Source of the DNA: Bacillota bacterium
GTDB taxonomy: Bacteria > Bacillota > Clostridia > Acetivibrionales > Acetivibrionaceae
Assembly: GCA_023421115.1 (NCBI GenBank)
Contig: JAEZUI010000037.1
Location: 1-56,343, forward strand
DNA length: 56,343 nucleotides
Direction of reading: 5' to 3'
Positions 1-9,026 of the stretch are shown here, piece after piece (the first letter of the stretch is position 1; every line of letters starts with the position of its first letter). Under the pieces are notes generated by a model. That model had not been told where the DNA came from. It did no database searches and saw only the letters and a list, made by a program, of their open reading frames with translations. A program made the position numbers and the translations under genes.

Positions 1-16
1 TCGTTCGAAAGAGGCG

Positions 17-187
17 GAAGCTGTTGCCGAAAGCTTGATAATTTGAAGCAAAAATGCCACGGATGGCATTTTTAGCGTCTCGGGACAGGATGTCCCATAG
101 ACGCGTGCGAAAATTATCAAGCTGAGGTACGATTTTTGCGTAGCAAAGTATCGTTCATCTGTCTGCCGAATGGCATCCTACAGCTTC
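17..187. ncRNA. Highly structured element, possible ncRNA (family unknown)
   Basis: Nested perfect inverted repeats seen directly: outer stem 17-24 with 180-187; a 13-bp stem 32-44 with 111-123; inside it a hairpin 51-59/64-72 and a stem 75-80/99-104 that holds the hairpin 82-87/91-96; then a third arm 129-133/150-154 extended by 135-139/143-147. TGCC at 25-28 or 164-167 can alternatively pair with GGCA at 172-175. This multibranch fold is more GC-rich than its surroundings and has no convincing ORF. I cannot assign it to a known RNA family. It could be a structured RNA or the end of a mobile element; the strand is undecided, and bases 1-16 may belong to it. Confidence 0.45.
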
Positions 188-349
188 TATGCGAAGGTCA
201 CGTAATGGAGTCGTTTGACAGTAAAACAATAGGTACTCCCCCTTCATCCAGGTTCCATATTCACAGCACCCCCAATTTTCGACATAAACACAAAGTTTCT
301 TAATTCCTGACCAAAGCGGTTTTCTTGATATCCACCCTTTTATTATTTA
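188..349. other. Non-coding stretch before the MarR promoter
   Basis: No start-to-stop ORF with a ribosome site is seen on either strand. An open frame on the minus strand here is Cys- and Trp-rich, has no start codon and matches no family I recognise. It lies between the structured element and the MarR promoter. Confidence 0.4.
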
Positions 350-377
350 TTGACAAATCCCATATATAAGGTATAAT
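350..377 (+). promoter_or_regulatory. Sigma-A-type promoter of marR-RND operon
   Basis: TTGACA at 350-355 and TATAAT at 372-377 with a 16-bp spacer, about 75 bp upstream of the MarR start codon. Both hexamers match the consensus, so this is a strong candidate for the promoter of the regulator and the efflux genes behind it. Confidence 0.8.
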
Positions 378-382
378 TAAAC

Positions 383-421
383 AATAGGTTTATAATAAAC
401 ATATTTTACTATAAACCTATT
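383..421 (+). promoter_or_regulatory. Probable MarR operator (12-bp inverted repeat)
   Basis: AATAGGTTTATA at 383-394 is perfectly repeated in inverse at 410-421. It starts at the expected transcription start, just after the -10 box, so a bound dimer would block initiation. This fits MarR autoregulation, a common arrangement in the family. A terminator-like reading (a T run follows) is less likely because the MarR gene lies directly downstream. Confidence 0.65.
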
Positions 422-451
422 TTTATCGAGGTTAAGAAAAGGGGCTATGCA

Positions 452-919
452 ATGCAAAATGAAAAAAATCTTGAAGTATGCGATAAATTTCTTAAATTTG
501 TTTTCCATTTGAAGTGTTGGATGAATGCAAATCATATAAAAAAGTTCAATATTAACGGAAAAGGGGATTTTGAACTTACCGAAAGACAATTTGAAATATT
601 GGTTACTCTAAAACTTTTAAACAATGGAACTATATCAGATCTAGAAGAAAGACTTCATGTTACAAGCAGTAGCTTATCAACTACCATATCTAAAATGGTT
701 AAGCTTGGATATATTGAAAGATCCTTTCCACAAGATGAAGAAGACCGAAGAAAAACCTACCTTCACATTACCGAAAAAGGTATAAATATCATTGATGATG
801 TCCATAAAAAAATAATACAGGCAATTGACTGTTTTTATGAAACCCTCAAAGATGATCAAAAAAGATCTTTTTCTGAAGGTGTTGATAAACTTGTTCAAAT
901 ATTTGATGACATTGATTAA
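452..919 (+). CDS. MarR-family transcriptional regulator
   Basis: A 155-aa DNA-binding regulator with the winged-helix core of the MarR family: the segment with LTERQFEILVTL begins the fold, the recognition helix lies around LHVTSSSLSTTISKMVKLGYIER, read as TSSSLSTTISKM, and the wing carries the conserved DEEDRRKTYLHITEKG region with its DxR motif. Start ATG at 452 follows AAAAGGGG at 437-444. It is the first gene of a unit with the RND adaptor and pump, so it most likely represses their expression and its own through the inverted repeat at 383-421. The inducing ligand cannot be read from sequence. Its stop codon touches a copy of the dispersed palindromic repeat. Confidence 0.9.
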   Translation: MQNEKNLEVCDKFLKFVFHLKCWMNANHIKKFNINGKGDFELTERQFEILVTLKLLNNGTISDLEERLHVTSSSLSTTISKMVKLGYIERSFPQDEEDRRKTYLHITEKGINIIDDVHKKIIQAIDCFYETLKDDQKRSFSEGVDKLVQIFDDID

Positions 920-1018
920 GGTGTTTCAAAAAAATTCGTTAGTCAATATATAGTTCAAACCCATTAAAATCAACTTTTTTGAAACACCCATTGACCAGTT
1001 ATTTTTTGGGAATCACCT
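919..1018. repeat. Dispersed palindromic repeat, copy A (short form)
   Basis: About 100 bp with AGGTGTTTC at 919-927, its inverse GAAACACC at 981-988, and the shared end block TTGACCAGTTATTTTTTG followed by ATCACCT (to 1018). It belongs to the same GTGTTTC subfamily as copy F (40701-40859), whose end is the reverse complement of this start. It sits between the MarR gene and the efflux adaptor gene, where its stem could modulate read-through. Confidence 0.75.
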
Positions 1019-1069
1019 AAATATTTTTTAATTTATTAAATAATGCATATATTCCTAGGAGGATTGAGT

Positions 1070-2347
1070 ATGAAACATTTTAAAATCTTTATAGCGCTAT
1101 TAAGCACTACAATATTATTATCATCATGTAGTTCTAATAATGACACCCCAACTACAGCTGAAAGCAAGGTAATACCCGTTTCAGTAGAACAGGCACAAAA
1201 AGGTGAAATCAACACAAGTTTCCGATATAGCGGTACACTTAAGACAAACAAGCAAGTTATGGTTGTAAGTAAAGTTGCCGGTAGAGTCAAACAAATATTC
1301 TTTAAAATCGGTGACACTGTAAAAGAAGGTGACATCTTGTTTTCTGTAGATGACAAAGATATTCATGATTCCATTAAGAGTTTGGAATTACAGTTAAAAT
1401 CATCTCAAATTGCCGTGGATATGGCACAAAAGGCTTTGAACACTTCAAAAGGAAGCATGCTTGAACAACAGCTAACTCAAGCAGAAACCTCACTAAAAAC
1501 TACAGAGTTACAGTATAATACTGCAAGAAAAAGCTATGAAGACTCAAAAATCTTATATGAAGCTGGATCAGCTTCAAAACAGCAATATGACCAAGCCAAG
1601 ACCGCTTTTGAGGCGGCAGAAATATCTTTTAATGCCGCCAAGCAAGCTTATGACTTACTGGTTAATAAGACTTCACAAGAAAACATAGACAGAGCTAAAG
1701 ACCAACTAAATCAAGCTATCGCTGCTAAAGAGAATGTTGAATTTCAATTAACGAAAGCAAAAGAAAACTTGGCAGAAACCAATGTAAAAAGCCCTATAAG
1801 CGGAGTTGTCAGTAGTAGGACAATTGAAGAAGGAGAAATGGTCGGTGGTGCAAGTGTTCCCTTTGTAGTGGTTCAAATTGACCCAGTGGTTTTAGCTGTA
1901 AATGTCTCCGAGCAGATGCTAGGAAATATCAAAGAAAACGATAATGTAAATGTAGTTATCGGAGCTATAAAAAACAAAACCTTCACTGGAAAAATCAGGT
2001 CTATCGCTCCTGTTGCTGATGAAAGAACTGCAACCTATCCTGTTGAAATAGAAATTGAGAACAAAAATAACGAACTAAAGGCCGGTATGTTTGGAGAAGT
2101 TGACTTTATAACAAATAAGCAAGAAGATGTTATTGTTGTCAAAAGAGAAACACTTATAGAGAAAGATAATAAAACTTTTGTTTTCACCATTACAGAGGAT
2201 AATAAAGCAAAACTAATCGAAGTTGAGACAGGTATTGATAATGGCAAAGAAATCGAAATAATAAAGGGACTAAATGTCGGTCAGTCTATCATTGTAAAGG
2301 GGCAAGACTATTTGATAGATGGCGACAATATTAAAATTAGCGGATAA
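1070..2347 (+). CDS. RND efflux periplasmic-adaptor-type lipoprotein (HlyD/AcrA family)
   Basis: This is the membrane-fusion subunit of a tripartite-like RND exporter. The chosen start, ATG at 1070, has AGGAGG at 1057-1062 and begins a lipoprotein signal peptide with lipobox LSSC (Cys20); an upstream in-frame ATG at 1043 precedes that ribosome site. The mature part shows a lipoyl/barrel-sandwich half-motif near VSKVAGRVKQIFFKIGD (read as AGRVKQIFFKIGDTV), a long coiled-coil hairpin (about residues 95-220), the second lipoyl half (VKSPISGVVSSR) and a beta-barrel region. Total length is 425 aa. It is followed 23 bp later by the pump gene. In a monoderm it would be tethered outside the membrane by its lipid and work without TolC, as for Bacillus SwrC-type pumps (established for the family, inferred here). 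Confidence 0.9.
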   Translation: MKHFKIFIALLSTTILLSSCSSNNDTPTTAESKVIPVSVEQAQKGEINTSFRYSGTLKTNKQVMVVSKVAGRVKQIFFKIGDTVKEGDILFSVDDKDIHDSIKSLELQLKSSQIAVDMAQKALNTSKGSMLEQQLTQAETSLKTTELQYNTARKSYEDSKILYEAGSASKQQYDQAKTAFEAAEISFNAAKQAYDLLVNKTSQENIDRAKDQLNQAIAAKENVEFQLTKAKENLAETNVKSPISGVVSSRTIEEGEMVGGASVPFVVVQIDPVVLAVNVSEQMLGNIKENDNVNVVIGAIKNKTFTGKIRSIAPVADERTATYPVEIEIENKNNELKAGMFGEVDFITNKQEDVIVVKRETLIEKDNKTFVFTITEDNKAKLIEVETGIDNGKEIEIIKGLNVGQSIIVKGQDYLIDGDNIKISG

Positions 2348-2370
2348 TAAGTATAAGAGGAGACTTAATT

Positions 2371-5300
2371 ATGAAATTAACAAAAGTATCAATACAACGT
2401 CCTGTAACCACTATAATGATTATGCTTATAGTAATACTCTTAGGCGCTATCTCAATTACTCGGCTCCCTGTTGATTTATTTCCTAATATGAGCTTACCCT
2501 ACGCCATTGTTTTGACAAGTTATGACGGTGCCGGTCCAAGAGAGATTGAAACATTGCTTACAAGACCTTTAGAAGGACAGCTTGGTACTGTAAGTAATTT
2601 AAAAAGTGTTAGCTCTACATCATCGAACGGTTCTTCTATGGTCATGTTGGAATTCAACGCAGGAACGGATATGGATTTTGCTACACTAGACATTCGTGAA
2701 AAAATTGATATGATAAAAGGCTTCTTACCTGATGACATAGGAGAGCCAATGGTAATCAAGATAGACCCAAACATGATGGCTTCTATGGAAATTGGAATAA
2801 GTGGAAGCTATGACTTGGCACAATTAAATCAAATAGCAGAAGATAGAATTATTAATAGACTTGAAAGAATATCAGGTGTAGCATCAGTAAGCATAAATGG
2901 AGGCCAAGAAAAAGAAGTTCAAATCACCTTGGATTCATCAAAACTAAAAGGCTATAATATAACTCCATCAACCATAGCCTCCATTTTAAGGGCTGAAAAC
3001 ATTAATCTTCCCGGTGGAGATATAAAGCATGGTAATAAAACCCTTACCTTAAGATCCATTGGAGAATTTAACAGTATAGATGAAATAAGAAATCTTCCAA
3101 TTACTTTACCCGGTACAACTATATATCTTAGAGATATAGCAACTGTAGAAGAAACTTTTAAAGAGATGAAAAATTTCTCATATATAAATGGAAACCCGAG
3201 TATTAATCTGTCAATCCAGAAGCAGTCCACAGCTAATACTGTTGAGGTTGCAAAAGCAGTCCATAAGACCTTAGATGATATAAGCAAAGATATGAAAGAC
3301 CTTAAGATTACAGTAATAACCGACAGTGCAAGATTTATTCAGTCATCTATTAGCAATGTTGCCTCTTCTGCCATTATTGGAGGTATTTTAGCAATACTTA
3401 TACTCTTTGTTTTCTTAAGAAATATCAGAAGTACATTGATTATTGGTATATCAATTCCTGTATCTATAATTAGTGTATTTTCATTGATGTATTTTGGCGG
3501 ACTAACACTTAACATTGTATCTTTAGGTGGTTTGTCCTTAGGCGTAGGTATGTTGGTGGATAATTCTATTGTTGTTTTAGAAAACATATATAGATTCAGA
3601 CAAAATGGATATAGCAGTAAAGAGGCCGCAGACCAGGGAGCTTCAGAAGTTGGAATGGCAGTTGTAGCTTCAACCCTGACTACAATAGCTGTATTTTTAC
3701 CTGTTATTTTTGTTGAAGGTTTTGCAGCAGATATTTTCAAAGACATGGCATTAACTGTTACCTTTTCATTGGTTGCCTCATTAATTGTTGCCTTAACTGT
3801 TGTGCCAATGCTGTCTTCGAAGCTACTAAAAGTTGAAAAAAGCCAAAAGAACACAATCATTTCAAAAATCACCAATGCCTTTGAAAAAGGGTTGAATAAT
3901 ATTGATAGCCAGTATAGAAAGTTGCTTAATTGGTGTATTCATCACAGAAAAACAACAGCTATTATTACTTTAGTAATTTTTCTAGCAACACTTGCATTAG
4001 TACCCTTAGTTGGAATAGAATTGATGCCAAAAACAGATGAAGGGGAGTTCGCGGTGTCAATTGATTTGCCCAAAGGTACTGTTATTGATGATACCTTTGA
4101 AATTGTAGACAAAGTGGAAAAAACAATTAAAGAAATACCCGAAGTGAAACAAGTCTCTTATTCTGTAGGTGGTACTAGTATTTTACTAGGTGGCAACTCA
4201 TCGGCAAATGCTGCTAGTTTTAGTGTTTATGTAGGAAAAGTAAATGAGCGAAAAAGAGGCATCGATGAAATAGTTAATGATATAAGAGAAAAACTTGACG
4301 ATATTTCAGGAGCTGAAATCTCAGTAGCTGCCACAAGTTCATCTATGGGAGCAATGATGAGTGGAAAACCCATTGTCATACAGATTAGTGGTGATGACCT
4401 TTCAGTATTAAATAATATTGCCAATGACTTTGTAAAAAAACTTGAAACCCTTCCGGGGCTGATAGATGTTGCTTCTTCCATCGAAGAAGGTTCTCCTGAG
4501 GCACAGTTAATTGTTGATAGAAATAAAGCTTCGCGATATGGACTCAATATGATCACCATAGCAAATGCTCTTCAATCTGCGGTAGGTGGAAGTGTAGCCA
4601 CTCAATACAAGATTGATGGAACTGAGATTGATGTTAGAATTCAGTATGACAAAAGTGAAATAAACTATTTACCTGACCTCAATAATATTACAGTAAATAC
4701 ACCTTCGGGTGGCCATGTCAGTTTAGATGAAGTTGCTAGTATTCAAAGGGAAATAGGCCCCGTAAGTATATCTAGGAATAATCAAAAAAGAACTGTAACT
4801 ATTGATGCAGATTTACTAGACCTTGACACTGGTTCTGCTCAAAAATTAATTGATCAAAAGATGTCCGGTTATATTATGCCCGACGGATATTCCTATGAAT
4901 ATACAGGGGAAACTGAGGAAATGATGAAATCTTTTGAGAGCTTAGGCTTAGCTCTAATACTTGCAATTATATTGGTATATATGGTTTTGGCGTCCCAATT
5001 TGAATCTCTGATTCACCCCTTTACCATCATGTTTTCTGTTCCTATATCATTAACAGGCGCAATGTTTGCACTCTTTATAACTAACCTAAACTTAAGTATG
5101 CCTGCTTTTATCGGTTTAATTATGCTAGCGGGTATTGTAGTTAATAATGCTATAGTGTTGGTAGATTATATTATTACTCTTCGGGGGCGAGGACAAGAAA
5201 GGACTGAAGCAATATTAAATGCCGGACCTACGAGGTTAAGACCGATCCTAATGACAACATTAACTACTGTTCTTGCAATGATACCTATGGCATTGGGTAT

Positions 5301-5484
5301 AGGAGAAGGCACAGAATTAATGGCTCCTCTTGCTGTATCGGTTATAGGAGGACTATCCTTATCTACAGTTTTAACTTTGGTAATTATTCCTGTAAACTAT
5401 TTAATATTTGATGATATAATAATAAAGATTAAGAAAATATTCTTTAAAGATAAGCAAGGAAATAAAAATATGCTTCAAATTTAA
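2371..5484 (+). CDS. RND-family multidrug efflux pump, AcrB/SwrC-like
   Basis: A 1037-aa proton-driven exporter of the HAE1 type. The N-terminus (IQRPVTTIMIMLIVILLG) is the classical first helix, followed by the porter-domain segment PNMSLPYAIVLTSYDGA. TM4 carries the proton-relay motif GVGMLVDNSIVVLENIYR, with the conserved Asp after LV; the matching second-half helix carries GIVVNNAIVLVDYI. Twelve helices and two large external loops are present at the normal family length, so the gene is intact. An AGAGGAG ribosome site precedes the ATG. It forms a unit with the MarR regulator and adaptor lipoprotein. The substrate is unknown; export of a toxic amphiphile, as for SwrC and surfactin, is only a guess. 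Confidence 0.92.
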   Translation: MKLTKVSIQRPVTTIMIMLIVILLGAISITRLPVDLFPNMSLPYAIVLTSYDGAGPREIETLLTRPLEGQLGTVSNLKSVSSTSSNGSSMVMLEFNAGTDMDFATLDIREKIDMIKGFLPDDIGEPMVIKIDPNMMASMEIGISGSYDLAQLNQIAEDRIINRLERISGVASVSINGGQEKEVQITLDSSKLKGYNITPSTIASILRAENINLPGGDIKHGNKTLTLRSIGEFNSIDEIRNLPITLPGTTIYLRDIATVEETFKEMKNFSYINGNPSINLSIQKQSTANTVEVAKAVHKTLDDISKDMKDLKITVITDSARFIQSSISNVASSAIIGGILAILILFVFLRNIRSTLIIGISIPVSIISVFSLMYFGGLTLNIVSLGGLSLGVGMLVDNSIVVLENIYRFRQNGYSSKEAADQGASEVGMAVVASTLTTIAVFLPVIFVEGFAADIFKDMALTVTFSLVASLIVALTVVPMLSSKLLKVEKSQKNTIISKITNAFEKGLNNIDSQYRKLLNWCIHHRKTTAIITLVIFLATLALVPLVGIELMPKTDEGEFAVSIDLPKGTVIDDTFEIVDKVEKTIKEIPEVKQVSYSVGGTSILLGGNSSANAASFSVYVGKVNERKRGIDEIVNDIREKLDDISGAEISVAATSSSMGAMMSGKPIVIQISGDDLSVLNNIANDFVKKLETLPGLIDVASSIEEGSPEAQLIVDRNKASRYGLNMITIANALQSAVGGSVATQYKIDGTEIDVRIQYDKSEINYLPDLNNITVNTPSGGHVSLDEVASIQREIGPVSISRNNQKRTVTIDADLLDLDTGSAQKLIDQKMSGYIMPDGYSYEYTGETEEMMKSFESLGLALILAIILVYMVLASQFESLIHPFTIMFSVPISLTGAMFALFITNLNLSMPAFIGLIMLAGIVVNNAIVLVDYIITLRGRGQERTEAILNAGPTRLRPILMTTLTTVLAMIPMALGIGEGTELMAPLAVSVIGGLSLSTVLTLVIIPVNYLIFDDIIIKIKKIFFKDKQGNKNMLQI

Positions 5485-5524
5485 TTAATCCTATACAAAT
5501 TACAAACTATTCAAAATAAGCATT

Positions 5525-5556
5525 CAAACACCTAGTGGTTAACCACTAGGTGTTTG
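5525..5556 (+). terminator. Perfect 32-nt palindrome after the RND operon
   Basis: Arms 5525-5540 and 5541-5556 are exact inverse repeats, starting about 40 bp after the pump stop codon. A run of T is lacking, but the position and stability fit transcription termination for the efflux operon. Confidence 0.65.
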
Positions 5557-5900
5557 TAATTATGGGAATAAACTTGTAGCTTTTTCTATATTTCAGCTCT
5601 CAATTCTTCGTATTAATCTTATAAACTATAAAGCTGAAAGATGAGTCAATAATATTATGCTAAAAAATATGAATTTTATTCCGTATACAATTTGGTATAT
5701 TTTGATATAATTAAGTTATAGAAGTATTTTCAAATTTATTCTCTACTCTGCTATATTCGAAGTTTATCATTGTTTTTCAATTCGGTGTTTTATTTTCATA
5801 GTTATAAAGCTTTTTTTCATAGTTTTGATACATCCTTGTGTTCATAAAATATTTACATAAATTAATATATATATAGATAGTTTTTTGGGGGGAGTATTAT
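5557..5900. other. Intergenic, AT-rich leader of the fibro-slime gene
   Basis: No ORF is supportable. The stretch is very AT-rich. A weak promoter-like TTTACA near 5852 lies upstream of a TATATATA tract, and a run of Gs (GGGGGGAG, around 5886-5893) gives the ribosome site of the next gene. No other structure was seen. Confidence 0.4.
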
Positions 5901-7424
5901 ATGAAACACAAATTATTGGGTTTGCTTGTTTTTGTTGCGCTTATGACTACTAGTTTTATCCCTGGTTTTACAGTTGCAGGTGCTGTTGAGGATTCGTTTT
6001 TTGAACCAACACAAGTTTTTAAAGCAACAATAAGAGATTTTACACCTACTACACACCCTGATTTTCAAAACACTGCGTTTTACAATGCAGCAAGAAACGT
6101 GGGTTTTGCTCCAACTGAGGGCCTTGTGGCTGATACATTAGACAGTGATAAGAAACCTGTTTTTGCTGGTATACCCCGTCATATGATTACCGATAAGGAT
6201 AGCTTTTCTCAATGGTACCGTGATGTACCTGGTGTTAATACCTCAATTTCATACGATCTTGTTCTTAATCATATTGGAAGCGGAGTTTATAGATATGAAA
6301 ATACAGATTTCTTCCCAATAGATAACCGAGGCTTTGGCAATTATGGCTTCACAAACAGAAACTACCATTTTACCACAGAAATACAGAGCAAGTTTGTTTA
6401 TAATGGTGGCGAAATATTTGAATTCAACGGCGATGACGATTTGTGGGTCTTTATTGACAATAGACTTGTTATAGATATAGGTGGAATTCACGGAGCCACT
6501 AAAAAACAAATAAATATAGATGATATTGCCGATGAGCTTGGGCTTTTAAAGGGCCGCATTTATGATTTCAGGCTTTTCCATGCAGAAAGACAAACAACAC
6601 AATCAACCTTTTCAATATATACAAGTATAGCTTTTAGTGATCAGGATGATTATGAGATGAGTATTTCTGCAAAAACTGCCGGCGGAGAATATTCTAATAA
6701 TATATTGGGATATATTGGTCAAAAAGTTGAGCTTGAATACCGTATTCCAGCACAGAAAGTTAATTTACCTGAAGGCGACATTGAAATATTTAGTCTTACA
6801 TCCATCTTTCAATCTACCCTTCCACCAGGTATAGAAGTAACGGAAACGTCTTTAAAATTAAGTAAACCTGATGGAAAAACGATGTTAACAGGAACAGATT
6901 ACCCCGACTATGGATTTAAAATTGGTAGGGATCCAATTACAGGTGATTACAGGGTTGAAGAACTTGTTATTGTAGTAGTTGGAAGACTGGTAGAAACAGG
7001 AACACATTGTTTAGATTCAGAAGATACAAGTCTCAAGTACACTCTAAATTATTCATGTGACTCCATCTTAGGCCAGAAAATTGGGAAATTCAAAGTAACA
7101 AGCAACGTAGAAATAAAAGTAAACCCCTTTGAAGTAACAATAACCGGTCCTGATTCCATAATGCTTGGCCAACGTAATGAATACACTGCAACCCTTTCGG
7201 TAGAGGGAATCAACAATCCTGTTTTCGAATGGTCAACGGAAGCTAATAACTCTATTGAAATTATAGAGCAAAAAAATTTAAACGGCAAATCTACTGTAAT
7301 TATAAAAGGAAATAAACTAGGTTTGTCCAAGTTAAAGGTATCAGCCTATTCAGGAGATTACGATAAATATAAAGCAAATGCTACAAAGGACATAGCTATA
7401 AAATGGACTGTAGATATTAACTAA
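5901..7424 (+). CDS. Secreted fibro-slime domain (PA14-like) protein
   Basis: A 507-aa exported protein. Residues 1-28 form a Sec signal peptide (hydrophobic GLLVFVALMTTSFIPGF, then an AxA-like site near VAGA). The N-terminal half is a fibro-slime domain: VFKATIRDFTPTTHPDF is its usual opening, and the core motif FEFNGDDDLWVFIDNRLV followed by DIGGIHG is the PA14-like signature. The last ~100 residues (from about VNPFEVTITGPD) look like an Ig-like/BIG2 beta domain. Family members occur in cellulolytic clostridia, Fibrobacter and slime moulds and are thought to bind carbohydrate or matrix. There is no dockerin, SLH domain or sortase motif, so the protein should be released or loosely bound. 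The next gene also encodes a secreted protein. Confidence 0.85.
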   Translation: MKHKLLGLLVFVALMTTSFIPGFTVAGAVEDSFFEPTQVFKATIRDFTPTTHPDFQNTAFYNAARNVGFAPTEGLVADTLDSDKKPVFAGIPRHMITDKDSFSQWYRDVPGVNTSISYDLVLNHIGSGVYRYENTDFFPIDNRGFGNYGFTNRNYHFTTEIQSKFVYNGGEIFEFNGDDDLWVFIDNRLVIDIGGIHGATKKQINIDDIADELGLLKGRIYDFRLFHAERQTTQSTFSIYTSIAFSDQDDYEMSISAKTAGGEYSNNILGYIGQKVELEYRIPAQKVNLPEGDIEIFSLTSIFQSTLPPGIEVTETSLKLSKPDGKTMLTGTDYPDYGFKIGRDPITGDYRVEELVIVVVGRLVETGTHCLDSEDTSLKYTLNYSCDSILGQKIGKFKVTSNVEIKVNPFEVTITGPDSIMLGQRNEYTATLSVEGINNPVFEWSTEANNSIEIIEQKNLNGKSTVIIKGNKLGLSKLKVSAYSGDYDKYKANATKDIAIKWTVDIN

Positions 7425-7597
7425 ATATAATTTTTTATTTATTTCAGCCGATTATATAATTAGTATCACAAAGTATGGTTTTATGACCTCAATTTGCATT
7501 GAAAGAGTTTCTCATTTACGTATTGCATTTAGATTTAATTATATATTTCATTTCTCAAGTTACCGACTTATATAAATATATTTAGAGAGGGATAATT

Positions 7598-8857
7598 ATG
7601 AAAAAAACAGCAAAAAGAAGTATCTTAATGATGACGGTAATATGTGTTTTAATGATACATGGAGTTATAAATTATGCCGTTTCTCAAAATTACAAGATTT
7701 ATATTGATCAGGTAGAGTTAATTACTGATGTAGAACCTTTTAACACCAACGGAAGGATTATGGTGCCTGTCCGAGCAATTTTTGAAGCTATAGGTGCAAC
7801 TGTTATATGGGAACCGGTTGAAAGAACAGTTACAGGCTTAAAGGGAGATAGAGAGGTTTTTCTGAAAATAGATGACAATATGGCAAAGATAAATGGAAAT
7901 GAAGTTCAATTGGATGTTCCAGCTACAATTAAAGAATCAAGAACCTTCGTTCCTTTAAGATTTGTTTCTGAATCTTTGGATATGGATGTTTTATGGGAAG
8001 ATGCTACCAAAACAGTTTATATATCCAGTAAGGAACATGAGACAAACGAAGATATTTCAAGCCCTTCCCCTGTTACCCAAACACCCACACCAGCAGCTCA
8101 AACTCCTTCGCCAGCAGTATCAACCCCTTTACCGGCAACTTCAAGCCTTCCAGCTATAAATAGTATACCTCAATATTTTAAGCTGATTATTGATGATAAA
8201 AGTTATACCGATATTGTCTCCTATGGGGTAAAAATCATAGATAGTCAAATATGTGTTAATTCTATTTTGTTAAGTGTAGCTTTTGATATTCACTCTGAAT
8301 ATGATTCCAAAGTAGATCAATTTGTACTTATACACAAGGACGAAACACTACAAACGCCTGTTTTAGAAAGGGAATGGGTTTCTATTGGAGCAATTGCACA
8401 AGAAAAAAATATGGTTGTAGATTATGAAAATAACACACTAAAAATAAAAAGCGATATAGGTAACCAATCAAATAATGATATTGTTGTAACGAAAAACATT
8501 ATCGGAGACTCAATAAGTTCTGTTCTTATAGCGATTGTCCATGAATTCCCCGTAAGAACCAATGGCAAGACAGTTTTTACCGGTTGTAGAGGGCTGATGA
8601 TCGTTCAAATAGAAAAAGAGGAGGATTATCTTAAAGTTTCACAATTTGATGACGAAACCCTTAAAAGAACCATGTATGATTATGTTATGGCGAACAGAGA
8701 TGTATTTAAGGACTATGTAACAGCTAATAAATTTAAATTCATGGAGTTTATTCCAGTGCATTTAGATGTAATATATAACAATGAATCGCTTTTAAACTTA
8801 AGTATTCCTGATGCTGCAGTTTATGAAGAAGTGACTTTACTCAACTTTATCAATTAA
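7598..8857 (+). CDS. Secreted stalk-domain protein (copper amine oxidase N-terminal-like)
   Basis: A 419-aa protein with a signal peptide (residues 1-28) followed by a copper-amine-oxidase N-terminal-like (stalk) domain, about residues 30-145. The diagnostic repeats are NGRIMVPVRAIFEAIGATV..W and SRTFVPLRFVSESLDMDVLW. A Pro/Thr/Ser-rich linker at about 155-190 (PSPVTQTPTPAAQTPSP-like) leads to a C-terminal region with a second weak stalk-like unit (residues 195-285) and an unassigned domain. The stalk domain is not catalytic; it is a common extracellular adhesion or spacer module in Firmicutes. AGAGAGGGA precedes the ATG. It probably acts at the cell surface; no anchor motif is visible. Confidence 0.8.
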   Translation: MKKTAKRSILMMTVICVLMIHGVINYAVSQNYKIYIDQVELITDVEPFNTNGRIMVPVRAIFEAIGATVIWEPVERTVTGLKGDREVFLKIDDNMAKINGNEVQLDVPATIKESRTFVPLRFVSESLDMDVLWEDATKTVYISSKEHETNEDISSPSPVTQTPTPAAQTPSPAVSTPLPATSSLPAINSIPQYFKLIIDDKSYTDIVSYGVKIIDSQICVNSILLSVAFDIHSEYDSKVDQFVLIHKDETLQTPVLEREWVSIGAIAQEKNMVVDYENNTLKIKSDIGNQSNNDIVVTKNIIGDSISSVLIAIVHEFPVRTNGKTVFTGCRGLMIVQIEKEEDYLKVSQFDDETLKRTMYDYVMANRDVFKDYVTANKFKFMEFIPVHLDVIYNNESLLNLSIPDAAVYEEVTLLNFIN

Positions 8858-8869
8858 CATCTTATCCCC

Positions 8870-9009
8870 TGTGAAATATGTTGCTAGAATAAAGCTTCAT
8901 CGACCTCGGTGAAATACTACAAAGTGAAAAAATCCGGTTTAGAGAAATATAGAAATCTATAGGATTCTTTACCATTTATAGAACTTTATGTTAACAGCCT
9001 ATTTCACAG
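8870..9009. repeat. Inverted repeat between convergent genes
   Basis: CTGTGAAATA at 8870-8879 is inversely repeated as TATTTCACAG at 9000-9009, spanning almost the whole gap between two convergent genes. The arms are 120 bp apart, so a simple terminator is unlikely. They may be terminal repeats of a small decayed element. Confidence 0.4.
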
Positions 9010-9026
9010 CTCTATAGCCATTTATG

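Noticed and set aside
383..421. Terminator of an upstream transcript
   Set aside because: It overlaps the expected start site of the MarR promoter, which fits an operator better.
3339..3875. Minus-strand 178-aa ORF
   Set aside because: Antisense shadow of the RND pump gene, without a ribosome site or recognisable motif.
8870..9009. A terminator for the convergent genes
   Set aside because: The arms are 120 bp apart, too far for a normal intrinsic terminator; kept only as an inverted repeat.
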